Source of the DNA: Helicobacter pylori
GTDB taxonomy: Bacteria > Campylobacterota > Campylobacteria > Campylobacterales > Helicobacteraceae
Reading direction: 5' to 3'
Assembly: GCF_030062585.1 (NCBI RefSeq)
Contig: NZ_CP071935.1
Location: forward strand, 186,001-250,000
Length of the DNA stretch: 64,000 bases
The notes under the pieces were generated by a model. The model worked only from the letters and a program-made list of their open reading frames with translations, did no database searches and was not told the origin of the DNA. Made by a program: the position numbers and the translations under genes. Within the stretch, counting starts at the first letter, position 1. Each line of letters opens with the position of its first letter. Positions 48,362-58,269 of this stretch are shown here, piece after piece.

Positions 48362-49261
48362 ATGGCTTTTAAGGTGGTGCAAATTTGTGGGGGGCTTGGG
48401 AATCAAATGTTCCAATACGCTTTCGCTAAAAGTTTGCAAAAACACCTTAATACGCCCGTGCTATTGGATATTACTTCTTTTGATGGGAGTGATAGGAAAA
48501 TGCAATTAGAGCTTTTCCCTATTGATTTGCCCTATGCGAGTGAAAAAGAAATCGCTATAGCTAAAATGCAACACCTCCCCAAGCTAGTAAGAGAGGCGCT
48601 CAAACGCATGGGGTTTGATAGGGTGAGCCAAGAAATCGTTTTTGAATACGAGCCTAAATTACTAAAGCCAAGCCGCTTGACTTATTTTTATGGCTATTTT
48701 CAAGATCCACGATATTTTGATGCTATATCCTCTTTAATCAAGCAAACCTTCACCCTACCCCCCCCCCCCGAAAATGGAAATAATAAAAAAAAAGAGGAAG
48801 AATACCACCGCAAGCTTGCTTTGATTTTAGCCGCTAAAAACAGCGTGTTTGTGCATATAAGAAGAGGGGATTATGTGGGGATTGGCTGTCAGCTTGGTAT
48901 TGACTATCAAAAAAAGGCACTTGAGTATATGGCAAAGCGCGTGCCAAACATGGAGCTTTTTGTGTTTTGCGAAGACTTAACATTCACGCAAAATCTTGAT
49001 CTTGGCTACCCTTTTATGGACATGACCACTAGGGATAAAGAAGAAGAGGCGTATTGGGATATGCTGCTCATGCAATCTTGCAAGCATGGCATTATCGCTA
49101 ATAGCACTTATAGTTGGTGGGCGGCCTATTTGATAGAAAATCCAGAAAAAATCATTATTGGCCCCAAACACTGGCTTTTTGGGCATGAAAATATCCTTTG
49201 TAAGGAATGGGTGAAAATAGAATCCCATTTTGAGGTGAAATCCCAAAAGTATAACGCTTAA
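48362..49261 (+). CDS. futC: Alpha-1,2-fucosyltransferase FutC, phase ON
   Basis: 299 residues, uninterrupted. GT11 motifs: CGGLGNQMFQYAFA near the N-terminus, HIRRGDYV at residues 165-172, and NSTYSWWAAYL. It adds the alpha-1,2 fucose that turns Lewis x into Lewis y on LPS. A C12 tract at 48758-48769 encodes a proline run (PPPPENGNN); changes of length switch the gene OFF, as in strain 26695, where it is split into HP0093/HP0094. A9 lies downstream. AAAGGGA precedes the ATG. Confidence 0.95.
   Translation: MAFKVVQICGGLGNQMFQYAFAKSLQKHLNTPVLLDITSFDGSDRKMQLELFPIDLPYASEKEIAIAKMQHLPKLVREALKRMGFDRVSQEIVFEYEPKLLKPSRLTYFYGYFQDPRYFDAISSLIKQTFTLPPPPENGNNKKKEEEYHRKLALILAAKNSVFVHIRRGDYVGIGCQLGIDYQKKALEYMAKRVPNMELFVFCEDLTFTQNLDLGYPFMDMTTRDKEEEAYWDMLLMQSCKHGIIANSTYSWWAAYLIENPEKIIIGPKHWLFGHENILCKEWVKIESHFEVKSQKYNA
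48758..48769 (+). repeat. C12 phase-variation tract in futC
   Basis: Twelve C inside the reading frame; this length keeps the gene open. Downstream at 48785-48793 there is a run of nine A followed by G, containing the A-AAA-AAG slippery sequence reported for translational frameshifting in this gene. Confidence 0.93.
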
Positions 49262-49279
49262 AGTGGCTTTAAAAAAGGC

Positions 49280-50113
49280 TTATTGGAAATTCAAATCTTT
49301 GATTTTAGATCGGATTTCTTTATAGCGAGCGTCTAATTCTATTTTTCTGTTCATGGATATTTTGATAAATTCGCTTTCTTTTTCTATGCCGATAAATTCC
49401 CTTTTCAAAAGATTGGCCGCAATGCCTGTGGTGGAGCTCCCGCTAAAAGGATCGCCAATGAGGGAATCTTCATCGCTCGCCATTAAAAGCAAGCGCACCA
49501 ACAAAGTGAGGGGTTTTTGAGTGGGGTGCTTGCCATTTGCTTTTTCCCAAGGAGCGATCGCTGGGAAATTCCACACATCACGCATTTGTTTATTATTATT
49601 GATCTTTTTTAAAACCTCATAGTTAAAAACATGCTTGTGTTTGCGGCTTTTCCTCGCCCAAATGATTTGCTCAGCCGAATGCGTCAAATAACGGCAGCTA
49701 AAATTGGGCGGGGGGTTGGTTTTTTGCCAAGTGATGAGGTTTAAAATCTTAAAATCCAATTTTTGTAAAATACGCCCCAAAGAAAAGATATTGTGGTAAG
49801 TCCCGCTGATTAAAAGGCTTCCTGTGTTTTTTAAAGCCTTTTTGGCGTTGTTTATCCACTGGTGATTAAATTCATCAATACCATTAATCCCATCTTCTTT
49901 ATCCCAATCGCCTTTATTGACGCTCACGATTTTACCGCTTTGTATGCTTAAGCCGTCATTAGAAAGGAAATAAGGCGGATCGGCAAAAATCAAATCAAAA
50001 GCATTTTCAAATTGGGGCAACACCTCATTACAATCCCCTTGATAAAGGGTGAAAAGCTGGTCTTGGCTTTTAAAAATGGGGCGTGCGATTTCATTAGAAT
50101 GCGCGATTACCAT
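49280..50113 (-). CDS. Adenine DNA methyltransferase (GATC type, HpyIII/DpnA-like)
   Basis: 277 residues. The catalytic DPPYF (residues 45-49) comes before the SAM-binding DPFSGSSTTG (221-230), the order of beta-class amino-methyltransferases. It overlaps the DpnII-like nuclease gene by 7 bases, so it is the M subunit of the HpyIII system. GATC specificity is inferred from the partner and from the known locus (HP0092). Stop lies 16 bases beyond the convergent futC. Confidence 0.9.
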   Translation of the reverse strand: MVIAHSNEIARPIFKSQDQLFTLYQGDCNEVLPQFENAFDLIFADPPYFLSNDGLSIQSGKIVSVNKGDWDKEDGINGIDEFNHQWINNAKKALKNTGSLLISGTYHNIFSLGRILQKLDFKILNLITWQKTNPPPNFSCRYLTHSAEQIIWARKSRKHKHVFNYEVLKKINNNKQMRDVWNFPAIAPWEKANGKHPTQKPLTLLVRLLLMASDEDSLIGDPFSGSSTTGIAANLLKREFIGIEKESEFIKISMNRKIELDARYKEIRSKIKDLNFQ

Positions 50114-50940
50114 TTTTGCGCCTTTGATATAAAATCATTTACATTGCTCAAATTGTAGATTTCTACAGATTTGTAAGCTTCTTGGAGTTTGCTTTTAGCG
50201 TCCAGCCAACCTATGCCATCGGTTATCCAAATAAATTCGTAATTGGGGAATGCTTCAAATTTTAAAGCTAAGTCTTGATAGGATCTTGCGACCTCATTAA
50301 GCTTACTCCCACTAATAGTATAAAAATTAGCTTCTATAAAGTAAGTTTTATCTTTACCACAAACAACAAAATCAAATTTTTTAGTATCATTTCCAAAAGC
50401 CTGGCGTAAATCCTCAAATTCTCTAATATCTACTTGTTCTTTAAAATTTAATTGAGCTTGGGCAAAAAGACCGCTAATATGATTTTCCATAGCCTTTCCG
50501 CTACGATTTTTTCTCGCATTGCTATCAAGCCCCACTTCTATACCAAAAACAAAATCATTTAAATCTTTAATATCTCTGTTGCAAAAAATTTGCTCCAACC
50601 CCGTTTGACGAATAAACTCATAAACTTTTTCATCATTTTCAAAATAAGAATATAGGGGGTAAAAAATGCCATTAGCATCAAGCACTATATCATCTTTATC
50701 CCTCACAGCAATGAGAATATTTAAAACATTAAAAGCTTTTGGGTATTCTTTAAAAAGTGTTTTAATGCAATTTTTAAGCTCTTTTGTATCTTTCCCCAAT
50801 AAAAAATTCAAGTGGTTTAAAGCGATACTTGTTTCATTTTTATTTTTGAGACACTTTTGCCAATCGGTGAAAAAATCTAAAGTCCTATTGCTTGTCTTAA
50901 GGCTTTTTAAAAAAGTATCAAAGGGCAGATGGTTTTTCAT
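50107..50940 (-). CDS. Type II restriction endonuclease, DpnII/MboI family (HpyIII)
   Basis: 277 residues, full length. The N-terminus has the family start (LKTSNRTLDFFTDWQKCL). The catalytic core is KKFDFVVCGKDKTYFIEANFY with D190 and E203-A-N205 (PD-D/ExK), followed by SGSKLNEVARSYQDLA and FIWITDGIGWLDA, as in DpnII. It cuts unmethylated GATC. This locus is known to hold either this nuclease or an unrelated gene, hrgA, in different strains; here it is the nuclease. Matches HP0091. Confidence 0.9.
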   Translation of the reverse strand: MKNHLPFDTFLKSLKTSNRTLDFFTDWQKCLKNKNETSIALNHLNFLLGKDTKELKNCIKTLFKEYPKAFNVLNILIAVRDKDDIVLDANGIFYPLYSYFENDEKVYEFIRQTGLEQIFCNRDIKDLNDFVFGIEVGLDSNARKNRSGKAMENHISGLFAQAQLNFKEQVDIREFEDLRQAFGNDTKKFDFVVCGKDKTYFIEANFYTISGSKLNEVARSYQDLALKFEAFPNYEFIWITDGIGWLDAKSKLQEAYKSVEIYNLSNVNDFISKAQKW

Positions 50941-51146
50941 TTTTACTCCGTTTTAATGTCTTTCTTTAATTATATATTTTTTGCACTTTACAACCCTTAT
51001 AGGGTTTAGGCTGGGTGTCTCTCTTCACCCAACCTAAATTTTGTATTTGTAAAATCTGTAAAAGGAGTGTCGTAAAAGGAATGCTTAGAAACTATATGTC
51101 TCTCGTTAATACATTCTAAACAAAAAGTTTTTAAAGGCAAAAAGGC

Positions 51147-51238
51147 TGGCGGACAGGGAGGGATTCGAACCCTCGGTAACCTTGACGGCTACGCATCCTT
51201 AGCAGGGATGTGGTTTCAGCCAACTCACCCACCTGTCC
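51147..51238 (-). tRNA. tRNA-Ser (GCU anticodon)
   Basis: 92 bases with the CCA encoded. Acceptor GGACAGG/CCTGTCC, T arm GGGTTCGAATCCC, anticodon stem CATCC/GGATG with loop CTGCTAA, hence anticodon GCT reading AGC/AGU. The long variable arm fits serine. It lies between the restriction gene and fabD. Confidence 0.95.
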
Positions 51239-51323
51239 TTCAAAAAGTAGAATTATAGTAAAAATAAGTTAAAATAAACCTTAAACTTTAATGGTTTCTA
51301 AACAAAACTAAGGGCTTTTATAT

Positions 51324-51329
51324 TACAAT
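51324..51329 (+). promoter_or_regulatory. -10 box for fabD
   Basis: TACAAT in TATTACAATCTC, 39 bases before the fabD start codon, with AAAGGAT as the ribosome site. Drives fabD and probably mtnN. Confidence 0.5.
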
Positions 51330-51367
51330 CTCAAATTATGGATTAATAAAACTTAAAGGATAACACC

Positions 51368-52297
51368 ATGCAATACGCGCTATTATTTCCAGGGCAAGGC
51401 TCGCAATGTATAGGAATGGGAAAATCGTTCTATGAAAGCCACGCCCTAGCTAAAGAATTGTTTGAAAGGGCTTCTAACGCGCTTAAAGTGGATATGAAAA
51501 AAACGCTTTTTGAAGAAAATGAGCTTTTAAAAGAGAGCGCTTACACCCAGCCTGCCATTTATTTAGTGAGCTATATCGCTTATCAGTTACTCAACAAGCA
51601 AGCAAATGGGGGGTTAAAACCCGTTTTCGCTTTAGGGCATTCGCTCGGCGAAGTGAGTGCGGTGTCTTTGAGCGGGGCGTTAGATTTTGAAAAAGCCCTT
51701 AAACTCACGCACCAAAGAGGCAAAATGATGCAAGAAGCGTGCACGAATAAAGACGCTTCTATGATGGTCGTTTTGGGCGTTTCTGAAGAGAGCCTTTTAA
51801 GCTTGTGTCAAAGAACCAAAAATGTGTGGTGCGCGAATTTCAATGGCGGCATGCAAGTGGTTTTAGCCGGGATTAAAGACGATTTGAAAGCCCTAGAGCC
51901 GACTTTAAAGGAAATGGGGGCTAAAAGAGTGGTTTTTTTAGAAATGAGCGTGGCGAGCCATTGCCCTTTTTTAGAGCCTATGATTTTTAAATTCCAGGAA
52001 TTGCTAGAAAAAAGCCTAAAAGATAAATTCCATTTTGAAATCATCTCCAATGCGACTAACGAAGCGTATCATAACAAAGCCAAAGCCGTTGAATTATTGA
52101 GCTTGCAACTCACTCAGCCGGTGCGTTATCAAGACTGCGTGAAATCTAACAACGACCGAGTGGATGTTTTTTTTGAATTAGGCTGTGGGAGTGTGTTAAA
52201 GGGGCTTAACAAGCGCTTAAGCAACAAGCCTACCATAAGCGTGGGGGACAATAAAGGGCTTGATGAAGCCATTGAGTTTTTAGAAGAATACGTGTGA
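51368..52297 (+). CDS. fabD: Malonyl-CoA:ACP transacylase
   Basis: 309 residues. PGQGSQCIGMG at the N-terminus, the nucleophile serine in ALGHSLGEVSA, and the active-site His in VASHCPFLEPM. It loads malonyl groups on ACP for fatty acid synthesis. The mtnN gene starts 11 bases after its stop, so the two share a transcript. Matches HP0090. Confidence 0.97.
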   Translation: MQYALLFPGQGSQCIGMGKSFYESHALAKELFERASNALKVDMKKTLFEENELLKESAYTQPAIYLVSYIAYQLLNKQANGGLKPVFALGHSLGEVSAVSLSGALDFEKALKLTHQRGKMMQEACTNKDASMMVVLGVSEESLLSLCQRTKNVWCANFNGGMQVVLAGIKDDLKALEPTLKEMGAKRVVFLEMSVASHCPFLEPMIFKFQELLEKSLKDKFHFEIISNATNEAYHNKAKAVELLSLQLTQPVRYQDCVKSNNDRVDVFFELGCGSVLKGLNKRLSNKPTISVGDNKGLDEAIEFLEEYV

Positions 52298-52307
52298 TTG
52301 GGAGAAA

Positions 52308-53003
52308 ATGGTGCAAAAAATTGGCATTTTAGGGGCGATGAGAGAAGAAATAACCCCTATTTTAGAATTGTTTGGCGTGGGTTTTGAAGAGATCCCTTTA
52401 GGGGGGAATGTTTTCCATAAAGGCGTTTATAATGATAAAGAAATCATTGTCGCTTATAGCAAGATTGGCAAGGTGCATTCCACCTTAACCACAACGAGCA
52501 TGATTTTAGCGTTTGGCGTTCAAAAGATGCTTTTTAGCGGGGTGGCTGGAAGTTTAGTTAAAGATTTAAAAATCAATGATTTGTTAGTGGCTACTCAATT
52601 AGTCCAGCATGACGTGGATTTGAGCGCGTTTAACCACCCTTTAGGGTTCATCCCAGAAAGCGCGATTTTTATTGAAACGAGCGAAAGTTTAAACGCTTTG
52701 GCTAAAAAAGTCGCTAATGAGCAGCATATCGCGCTCAAAGAAGGCGTCATCGCATCAGGCGATCAGTTTGTCCATAGCAAAGAAAGGAAAGAATTTTTAG
52801 TTAGCGAATTTAAGGCGAGCGCGGTGGAAATGGAGGGGGCGAGCGTGGCGTTTGTGTGCCAAAAATTTGGCGTGCCATGCTGTGTGCTAAGGAGCATTAG
52901 CGATAACGCTGATGAGGAAGCTAACATGAGCTTTGATGCGTTTTTAGAAAAAAGCGCTCAAACTTCAGCGAAATTCTTAAAAAGCATGGTAGATAAGCTT
53001 TAG
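52308..53003 (+). CDS. mtnN: 5'-methylthioadenosine/SAH nucleosidase (aminofutalosine nucleosidase)
   Basis: 231 residues. KIGILGAMREEITPILELF, SGVAGSL, SGDQFV, VEMEGASVAFVC and SDNADEEANMSF are the MTAN motifs; the acid Asp is in the last. It cleaves S-adenosylhomocysteine (making the LuxS substrate) and MTA, and in Helicobacter also 6-amino-6-deoxyfutalosine in menaquinone synthesis. Matches HP0089 (pfs). Confidence 0.96.
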   Translation: MVQKIGILGAMREEITPILELFGVGFEEIPLGGNVFHKGVYNDKEIIVAYSKIGKVHSTLTTTSMILAFGVQKMLFSGVAGSLVKDLKINDLLVATQLVQHDVDLSAFNHPLGFIPESAIFIETSESLNALAKKVANEQHIALKEGVIASGDQFVHSKERKEFLVSEFKASAVEMEGASVAFVCQKFGVPCCVLRSISDNADEEANMSFDAFLEKSAQTSAKFLKSMVDKL

Positions 53004-53031
53004 GGCTTGTTTTTACCAAACGCAAACAATT

Positions 53032-53062
53032 AAAACCCTATTTTTTAAAAAATGGGGGTTTT
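53032..53062 (+). terminator. Terminator of fabD-mtnN
   Basis: AAAACCC and GGGTTTT arms around a T6-A6 run, followed by AAATTTTATTTT. It may extend as a long stem. Confidence 0.7.
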
Positions 53063-53084
53063 AAATTTTATTTTAAACTCATTT

Positions 53085-53090
53085 TATAAT
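53085..53090 (+). promoter_or_regulatory. -10 box for rpoD
   Basis: TATAAT in ATTTTATAATTAG, about 107 bases before the chosen rpoD start; a second TAAAAT-like site lies nearer the gene. Confidence 0.5.
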
Positions 53091-53197
53091 TAGAATTTAA
53101 GCTATTTTTTAGTAAAATAACAAAGGATTAGGTGTATCTTATCTTATGGATCTAGCTTTTGATTGAAAGCATGGGTTCTTATTTTATGGAGTCTCCA

Positions 53198-55198
53198 ATG
53201 AAAAAGAAAGCTAACGAAGAAAAAGCCCCCAAAAGAGCTAAACAGGAAGCCAAAACAGAAGTCGCACAAGAAAATAAAGCCAAAGAAAACAATAAAACCA
53301 AAGAGAGCAAAATTAAAGAAGCTAAAGCGAAAGAACCTGTTCCTGTTAAAAAGCTTAGTTTTAATGAGGCGTTAGAAGAATTGTTCGCCAATTCCTTAAG
53401 CGATTGCGTTTCTTATGAGTCTATCATTCAAATCAGCACGAAAGTCCCCACTCTAGCCCAAGTCAAAAAAATCAAAGAATTGTGCCAAAAATACCAAAAG
53501 AAATTGGTCAGCTCTTCAGAATACGCTAAAAAACTCAATGCGATTGACAAGATTAAAAAAACCGAAGAAAAGCAAAAAGTTTTAGATGAAGAATTAGAAG
53601 ATGGCTATGACTTTTTGAAAGAAAAGGATTTTTTAGAGTGGAGCAGGAGCGATAGCCCGGTGCGCATGTATTTGCGTGAAATGGGGGATATAAAACTTTT
53701 AAGCAAAGATGAAGAGATTGAATTGAGCAAGCAAATCCGCTTGGGTGAAGACATTATCTTAGACGCGATTTGCTCGGTGCCGTATTTGATTGATTTTATC
53801 TATGCGTATAAAGACGCTTTAATCAATCGTGAAAGAAGGGTTAAAGAGCTTTTCAGGAGCTTTGATGATGACGATGAAAATAGCGTGAGCGATTCTAAAA
53901 AAGATGATGACAGCGAAGAAGATGAAGAAAACGAAGAAAGGAAAAAAGTCGTTTCTGAAAAAGACAAGAAGCGTGTAGAAAAGGTTCAAGAAAGCTTTAA
54001 AGCCCTAGACAAGGCTAAAAAAGAATGGCTTAAAGCCCTTGAAGCCCCCATAGATGAAAAAGAAGACGAATTGGTGCGTTTATTGACTCTAGCCTACAAA
54101 CGCCAAACGCTCAAAGACAGACTCTATGATTTAGAGCCTACTAGCAAACTGATTAATGAATTAGTCAAAACGATGGAGACCACTTTAAAAAGCGGCGATG
54201 GGTTTGAAAAAGAGTTGAAACGCTTGGAATACAAACTGCCCTTATTCAATGACACTCTCATCGCCAACCATAAAAAAATCCTTGCTAATATCACCAACAT
54301 GACTAAAGAAGACATTATCGCTCAAGTGCCAGAAGCGACTATGGTGAGCGTGTATATGGATCTTAAAAAGCTTTTTTTGACTAAAGAAGCGAGCGAAGAA
54401 GGCTTTGATCTAGCCCCTAACAAGCTAAAAGAAATTTTAGAGCAAATCAAAAGAGGGAAATTGATTTCCGATCGCGCTAAAAACAAAATGGCTAAATCCA
54501 ATTTAAGGTTGGTAGTGAGCATCGCTAAACGATTCACGAGCAGAGGCTTACCTTTCTTGGATTTGATTCAAGAGGGCAATATCGGCTTGATGAAAGCAGT
54601 GGATAAGTTTGAGCATGAAAAGGGCTTCAAGTTTTCTACCTATGCGACCTGGTGGATCAAGCAAGCCATCAGCAGAGCCATAGCCGATCAAGCCCGCACT
54701 ATCCGCATCCCCATTCACATGATTGACACGATTAATCGCATCAATAAAGTCATGCGCAAACACATTCAAGAAACCGGCAAAGAGCCTGATTTAGAAGTGG
54801 TGGCTGAAGAAGTGGGGCTTTCGTTAGATAAAGTGAAGAATGTGATTAAGGTGACTAAAGAGCCTATCAGTTTGGAAACCCCAGTCGGCAATGATGATGA
54901 CGGCAAATTTGGGGATTTCGTGGAAGATAAAAATATCGTTAGTTCCATTGATCACATCATGCGCGAAGATTTAAAAGCGCAAATTGAAAGCGTTTTGGAT
55001 CAGTTGAACGAGCGAGAAAAAGCGGTGATCCGCATGCGTTTTGGGCTTTTAGACGATGAAAGCGATCGAACTTTAGAAGAAATCGGTAAGGAGTTGAATG
55101 TTACTAGAGAAAGGGTGCGCCAGATTGAAAGCTCTGCGATTAAAAAATTAAGAAGCCCGCAATACGGGCGCATTTTAAGAAACTATTTGCGCATTTGA
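53198..55198 (+). CDS. rpoD: Housekeeping sigma factor (sigma-80)
   Basis: 666 residues from the ATG after GGAG at 53188-53191; an in-frame TTG 39 bases upstream has no better site. Lys/Glu-rich N-terminus, region 1.1, a long acidic non-conserved insert ([16 protein letters not shown]), then 2.1-2.4 ([34 protein letters not shown]), region 3, and 4.2 ([18 protein letters not shown]). It directs most H. pylori transcription from TATAAT boxes. Matches HP0088. Confidence 0.96.
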   Translation: MKKKANEEKAPKRAKQEAKTEVAQENKAKENNKTKESKIKEAKAKEPVPVKKLSFNEALEELFANSLSDCVSYESIIQISTKVPTLAQVKKIKELCQKYQKKLVSSSEYAKKLNAIDKIKKTEEKQKVLDEELEDGYDFLKEKDFLEWSRSDSPVRMYLREMGDIKLLSKDEEIELSKQIRLGEDIILDAICSVPYLIDFIYAYKDALINRERRVKELFRSFDDDDENSVSDSKKDDDSEEDEENEERKKVVSEKDKKRVEKVQESFKALDKAKKEWLKALEAPIDEKEDELVRLLTLAYKRQTLKDRLYDLEPTSKLINELVKTMETTLKSGDGFEKELKRLEYKLPLFNDTLIANHKKILANITNMTKEDIIAQVPEATMVSVYMDLKKLFLTKEASEEGFDLAPNKLKEILEQIKRGKLISDRAKNKMAKSNLRLVVSIAKRFTSRGLPFLDLIQEGNIGLMKAVDKFEHEKGFKFSTYATWWIKQAISRAIADQARTIRIPIHMIDTINRINKVMRKHIQETGKEPDLEVVAEEVGLSLDKVKNVIKVTKEPISLETPVGNDDDGKFGDFVEDKNIVSSIDHIMREDLKAQIESVLDQLNEREKAVIRMRFGLLDDESDRTLEEIGKELNVTRERVRQIESSAIKKLRSPQYGRILRNYLRI

Positions 55199-55217
55199 CA
55201 TTAAGGTTCTCTAAAGC

Positions 55218-56591
55218 ATGCGTTATTTTCTTGTAGTTTTCTTGTTTTTGTTTGTGGGTTGCATGAAAAAGGATTTCACGCTCAAAGATTTATCCTTGCC
55301 CCAAGAGGCTTCAAGCTATCTTGCAAACTCTCAAAATGGCAGTCATAATAACCAAAGCATTGACCCCCAAGCGTTAAGAGAAAATCTAAAAGAGAACTAT
55401 CTCAAAGCGTGGTATTCCCCATGGCTAGATGCGAAAATCAAAAGCAATAAAAAAGAAGTGTTTTGGATCCTTAAGGAAATGAATAAATCCACCGGTTATG
55501 GCGAAGATCTAAAACCCAACGCAAAAGCTTTCAATGATGAGCTTATTAAAAGCATGGATATTGAGCATTACCCGAGCGCTAAGATTAAGGCTGTTGTGGT
55601 GCGAGATAGCGATGTGAGGGCTGTGCCTACTAACAAACCTTATTATCTTTCTCCAAAAGGCTACCCTTTTGACAGGTATCAAAATTCGCTGATTTTTCAA
55701 GGCACACCGGTTTTAGTCACGCATTTTAATCTAGATAAAACTTACGCCCACATTCAGAGCAGTTTTGTTTATGGCTGGATTAAAGTTAGCGATTTAGCCT
55801 ACATGCGCGATAAAGACATAGAGCTTTTAACCAAGCTTAAAAACTATGTTATGCCTATAAAAGATAAAATCCCCCTTTATACAGACTATGGGGATTTTTA
55901 CACCAACGCCAGAGTGGGCGAATTGTTCACTCTCATCCCCCAAAGTCAAAAAACACCTCAAAACCCCCAAAAAAAGGAATTGAAAGCCTATGGTTTTTTG
56001 AGAGACGCTAAGGGTTATGCAGATTTACAAAGCGTGATCTTAGATGAAAAGGATTTTTTTGTTTTCCCTAAGGCTTTTAACAGCGAGAACATGGCGTATT
56101 TTATAGACACCATGCTAGGGCAAAAATACGGCTGGGGGGGGCTATTAGGTAACAGGGATTGCTCGGCTTTCACTAGGGATAGTTTTGCTAATTTTGGTAT
56201 TTTGCTCCCCAGAAATTCCTACGCGCAAAGCCGTTATGCGAACAATTATGTGGATTTAAGCTCTATGAAAGCCAAAGAAAAAGAAGACTACATCCTTAAA
56301 AACGCCACGCCTTTTGGAACGCTCATCTATTTAAAAGGGCATATCATGCTCTATTTAGGCGCATACAACCATCAAGCGATAGTCGCTCACAGCATTTGGT
56401 CGGTGCAAACCCAAAAGCATTTTAAAACCTTGAGCCATAAAATAGGAGGCGTGGTGATCACTTCATTATGGTTAGCCGAAGAACATAATGGGGCGTTTTC
56501 TAAAAAGAAATTATTGATTGACAGGGTGCTTGGAATGAGCGATTTGAAAGATTTTGTCAATAAAACTTCAAGCCCTTTGAATGCGAATTGA
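55218..56591 (+). CDS. NlpC/P60-family lipoprotein, predicted peptidoglycan endopeptidase
   Basis: 457 residues. Lipoprotein signal MRYFLVVFLFLFVGCMKKD (lipidated C15). The middle has SH3-like repeats (VRDSDVRAVPTNKP, YGWIKVSDLAY). The catalytic domain carries C315 (RDCSAFTR), H375 (LKGHIMLYLG) and a third polar residue near H394. It may cleave peptide stems of peptidoglycan. A G8 run sits just before the cysteine codon. Follows rpoD by 20 bases, perhaps on its transcript. Matches HP0087. Confidence 0.85.
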   Translation: MRYFLVVFLFLFVGCMKKDFTLKDLSLPQEASSYLANSQNGSHNNQSIDPQALRENLKENYLKAWYSPWLDAKIKSNKKEVFWILKEMNKSTGYGEDLKPNAKAFNDELIKSMDIEHYPSAKIKAVVVRDSDVRAVPTNKPYYLSPKGYPFDRYQNSLIFQGTPVLVTHFNLDKTYAHIQSSFVYGWIKVSDLAYMRDKDIELLTKLKNYVMPIKDKIPLYTDYGDFYTNARVGELFTLIPQSQKTPQNPQKKELKAYGFLRDAKGYADLQSVILDEKDFFVFPKAFNSENMAYFIDTMLGQKYGWGGLLGNRDCSAFTRDSFANFGILLPRNSYAQSRYANNYVDLSSMKAKEKEDYILKNATPFGTLIYLKGHIMLYLGAYNHQAIVAHSIWSVQTQKHFKTLSHKIGGVVITSLWLAEEHNGAFSKKKLLIDRVLGMSDLKDFVNKTSSPLNAN

Positions 56592-56602
56592 TTTTCTTAT
56601 AC

Positions 56603-56608
56603 TATGAT
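56603..56608 (+). promoter_or_regulatory. -10 box for mqo
   Basis: TATGAT in ATACTATGATTACG, 42 bases before the mqo ATG, which has GGAGAAAGAC as its ribosome site. Moderate match only. Confidence 0.4.
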
Positions 56609-56644
56609 TACGATTTATCAATTTAAAACATTTGGAGAAAGACA

Positions 56645-57997
56645 ATGAGTATGGAATTTGATGCTGTTATTATTGGAGGTGGGGTTTCAGGGTGTGCGAC
56701 CTTTTATACTTTAAGCGAATACAGCTCTTTAAAACGCGTGGCTATCGTGGAAAAATGCTCTAAATTAGCTCAAATCAGCTCCAGCGCTAAAGCTAATTCG
56801 CAAACCATTCATGATGGCTCTATTGAAACGAATTACACTCCTGAAAAAGCTAAAAAAGTGCGTTTGAGCGCTTATAAAACCAGACAATACGCGCTCAATA
56901 AAGGCTTGCAAAATGAAGTGATTTTTGAAACCCAGAAAATGGCTATAGGCGTGGGCGATGAAGAATGCGAGTTCATGAAAAAACGCTATGAATCCTTTAA
57001 AGAAATCTTTGTAGGGTTGGAAGAATTTGACAAACAAAAGATTAAAGAATTAGAGCCTAATGTGATTTTAGGGGCTAATGGCATAGACAGGCATGAAAAC
57101 ATTGTCGGGCATGGTTATCAAAAAGATTGGAGCACCATGAATTTTGCGAAGTTGAGTGAAAACTTCGTTGAAGAAGCTTTAAAATTAAAGCCCAACAACC
57201 AGGTGTTTTTGAATTTCAAAGTGAAAAAGATTGAAAAACGCAACGACACTTACGCCGTAATTTCAGAAGACGCTGAAGAAGTGTATGCTAAATTCGTGCT
57301 AGTCAATGCCGGCTCTTACGCTTTACCTTTGGCTCAGAGCATGGGCTATGGCCTAGATTTAGGGTGCTTGCCTGTGGCGGGTAGCTTTTATTTTGTGCCG
57401 GATTTATTAAGGGGTAAGGTTTATACCGTTCAAAACCCCAAACTCCCTTTTGCAGCCGTACATGGCGACCCTGATGCTGTCATTAAGGGTAAAACGCGCA
57501 TCGGGCCTACCGCTTTAACGATGCCTAAATTAGAGCGCAACAAATGCTGGCTCAAGGGCATTAGCTTGGAATTGTTGAAAATGGATTTGAATAAAGATGT
57601 GTTTAAGATCGCGTTTGATTTGATGAGCGATAAAGAAATCCGTAATTATGTGTTTAAAAACATGGTTTTTGAATTGCCTATTATCGGTAAAAGGAAATTT
57701 TTAAAAGACGCTCAAAAAATCATCCCCTCTCTTAGTCTAGAAGATTTAGAATACGCTCATGGTTTTGGCGAAGTGCGCCCGCAAGTTTTAGACAGAACCA
57801 AGAAAAAACTGGAATTAGGCGAAAAAAAGATTTGCACCCATAAAGGCATCACTTTCAACATGACCCCATCTCCAGGCGCGACGAGCTGCTTGCAAAACGC
57901 CCTTGTGGATTCCCAAGAAATCGCTGCGTATTTGGGCGAGAGCTTTGAATTAGAACGCTTTTATAAAGACTTATCCCCAGAAGAATTGGAAAATTAA
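56645..57997 (+). CDS. mqo: Malate:quinone oxidoreductase
   Basis: 450 residues. FAD-binding N-terminus [21 protein letters not shown], and C-terminal [13 protein letters not shown] and [14 protein letters not shown]. It oxidises malate to oxaloacetate at the membrane, passing electrons to menaquinone, instead of NAD-dependent malate dehydrogenase. The small HP0085-like membrane protein gene lies 6 bases downstream. Matches HP0086. Confidence 0.94.
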   Translation: MSMEFDAVIIGGGVSGCATFYTLSEYSSLKRVAIVEKCSKLAQISSSAKANSQTIHDGSIETNYTPEKAKKVRLSAYKTRQYALNKGLQNEVIFETQKMAIGVGDEECEFMKKRYESFKEIFVGLEEFDKQKIKELEPNVILGANGIDRHENIVGHGYQKDWSTMNFAKLSENFVEEALKLKPNNQVFLNFKVKKIEKRNDTYAVISEDAEEVYAKFVLVNAGSYALPLAQSMGYGLDLGCLPVAGSFYFVPDLLRGKVYTVQNPKLPFAAVHGDPDAVIKGKTRIGPTALTMPKLERNKCWLKGISLELLKMDLNKDVFKIAFDLMSDKEIRNYVFKNMVFELPIIGKRKFLKDAQKIIPSLSLEDLEYAHGFGEVRPQVLDRTKKKLELGEKKICTHKGITFNMTPSPGATSCLQNALVDSQEIAAYLGESFELERFYKDLSPEELEN

Positions 57998-58003
57998 AAA
58001 CGC

Positions 58004-58192
58004 ATGCAAAACGAACAAGAAGCCCGAGAAATCGCTAAAAAAGCCGTTCAAATCGTGTTTTTTTTAGGGATTGTGGTGGTGCTTTTGATGATGATAAACC
58101 TTTACATGCTCATCAATCAAATCAACGCGAGCGCTAAAATGAGCCAACAAATCAAAAAGATAGAAGAAAGGCTTAATCAAGGGCAAAAATAA
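58004..58192 (+). CDS. Small membrane protein after mqo (HP0085-like)
   Basis: 62 residues: a charged N-terminus (MQNEQEAREIAKKAVQ), one transmembrane helix (IVFFLGIVVVLLMMINLYMLI), then a polar amphipathic tail (KMSQQIKKIEERLNQGQK). ATG lies 6 bases after mqo, so the two are co-transcribed. It could anchor or assist the malate:quinone enzyme; function unknown. Confidence 0.75.
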   Translation: MQNEQEAREIAKKAVQIVFFLGIVVVLLMMINLYMLINQINASAKMSQQIKKIEERLNQGQK

Positions 58193-58269
58193 AGGCTTTG
58201 GCTTATTAAATATGAGTAACAAAATTAAAAAATGCTCAAAGGTATTTTTTAAAATAAATACAATAAAAG

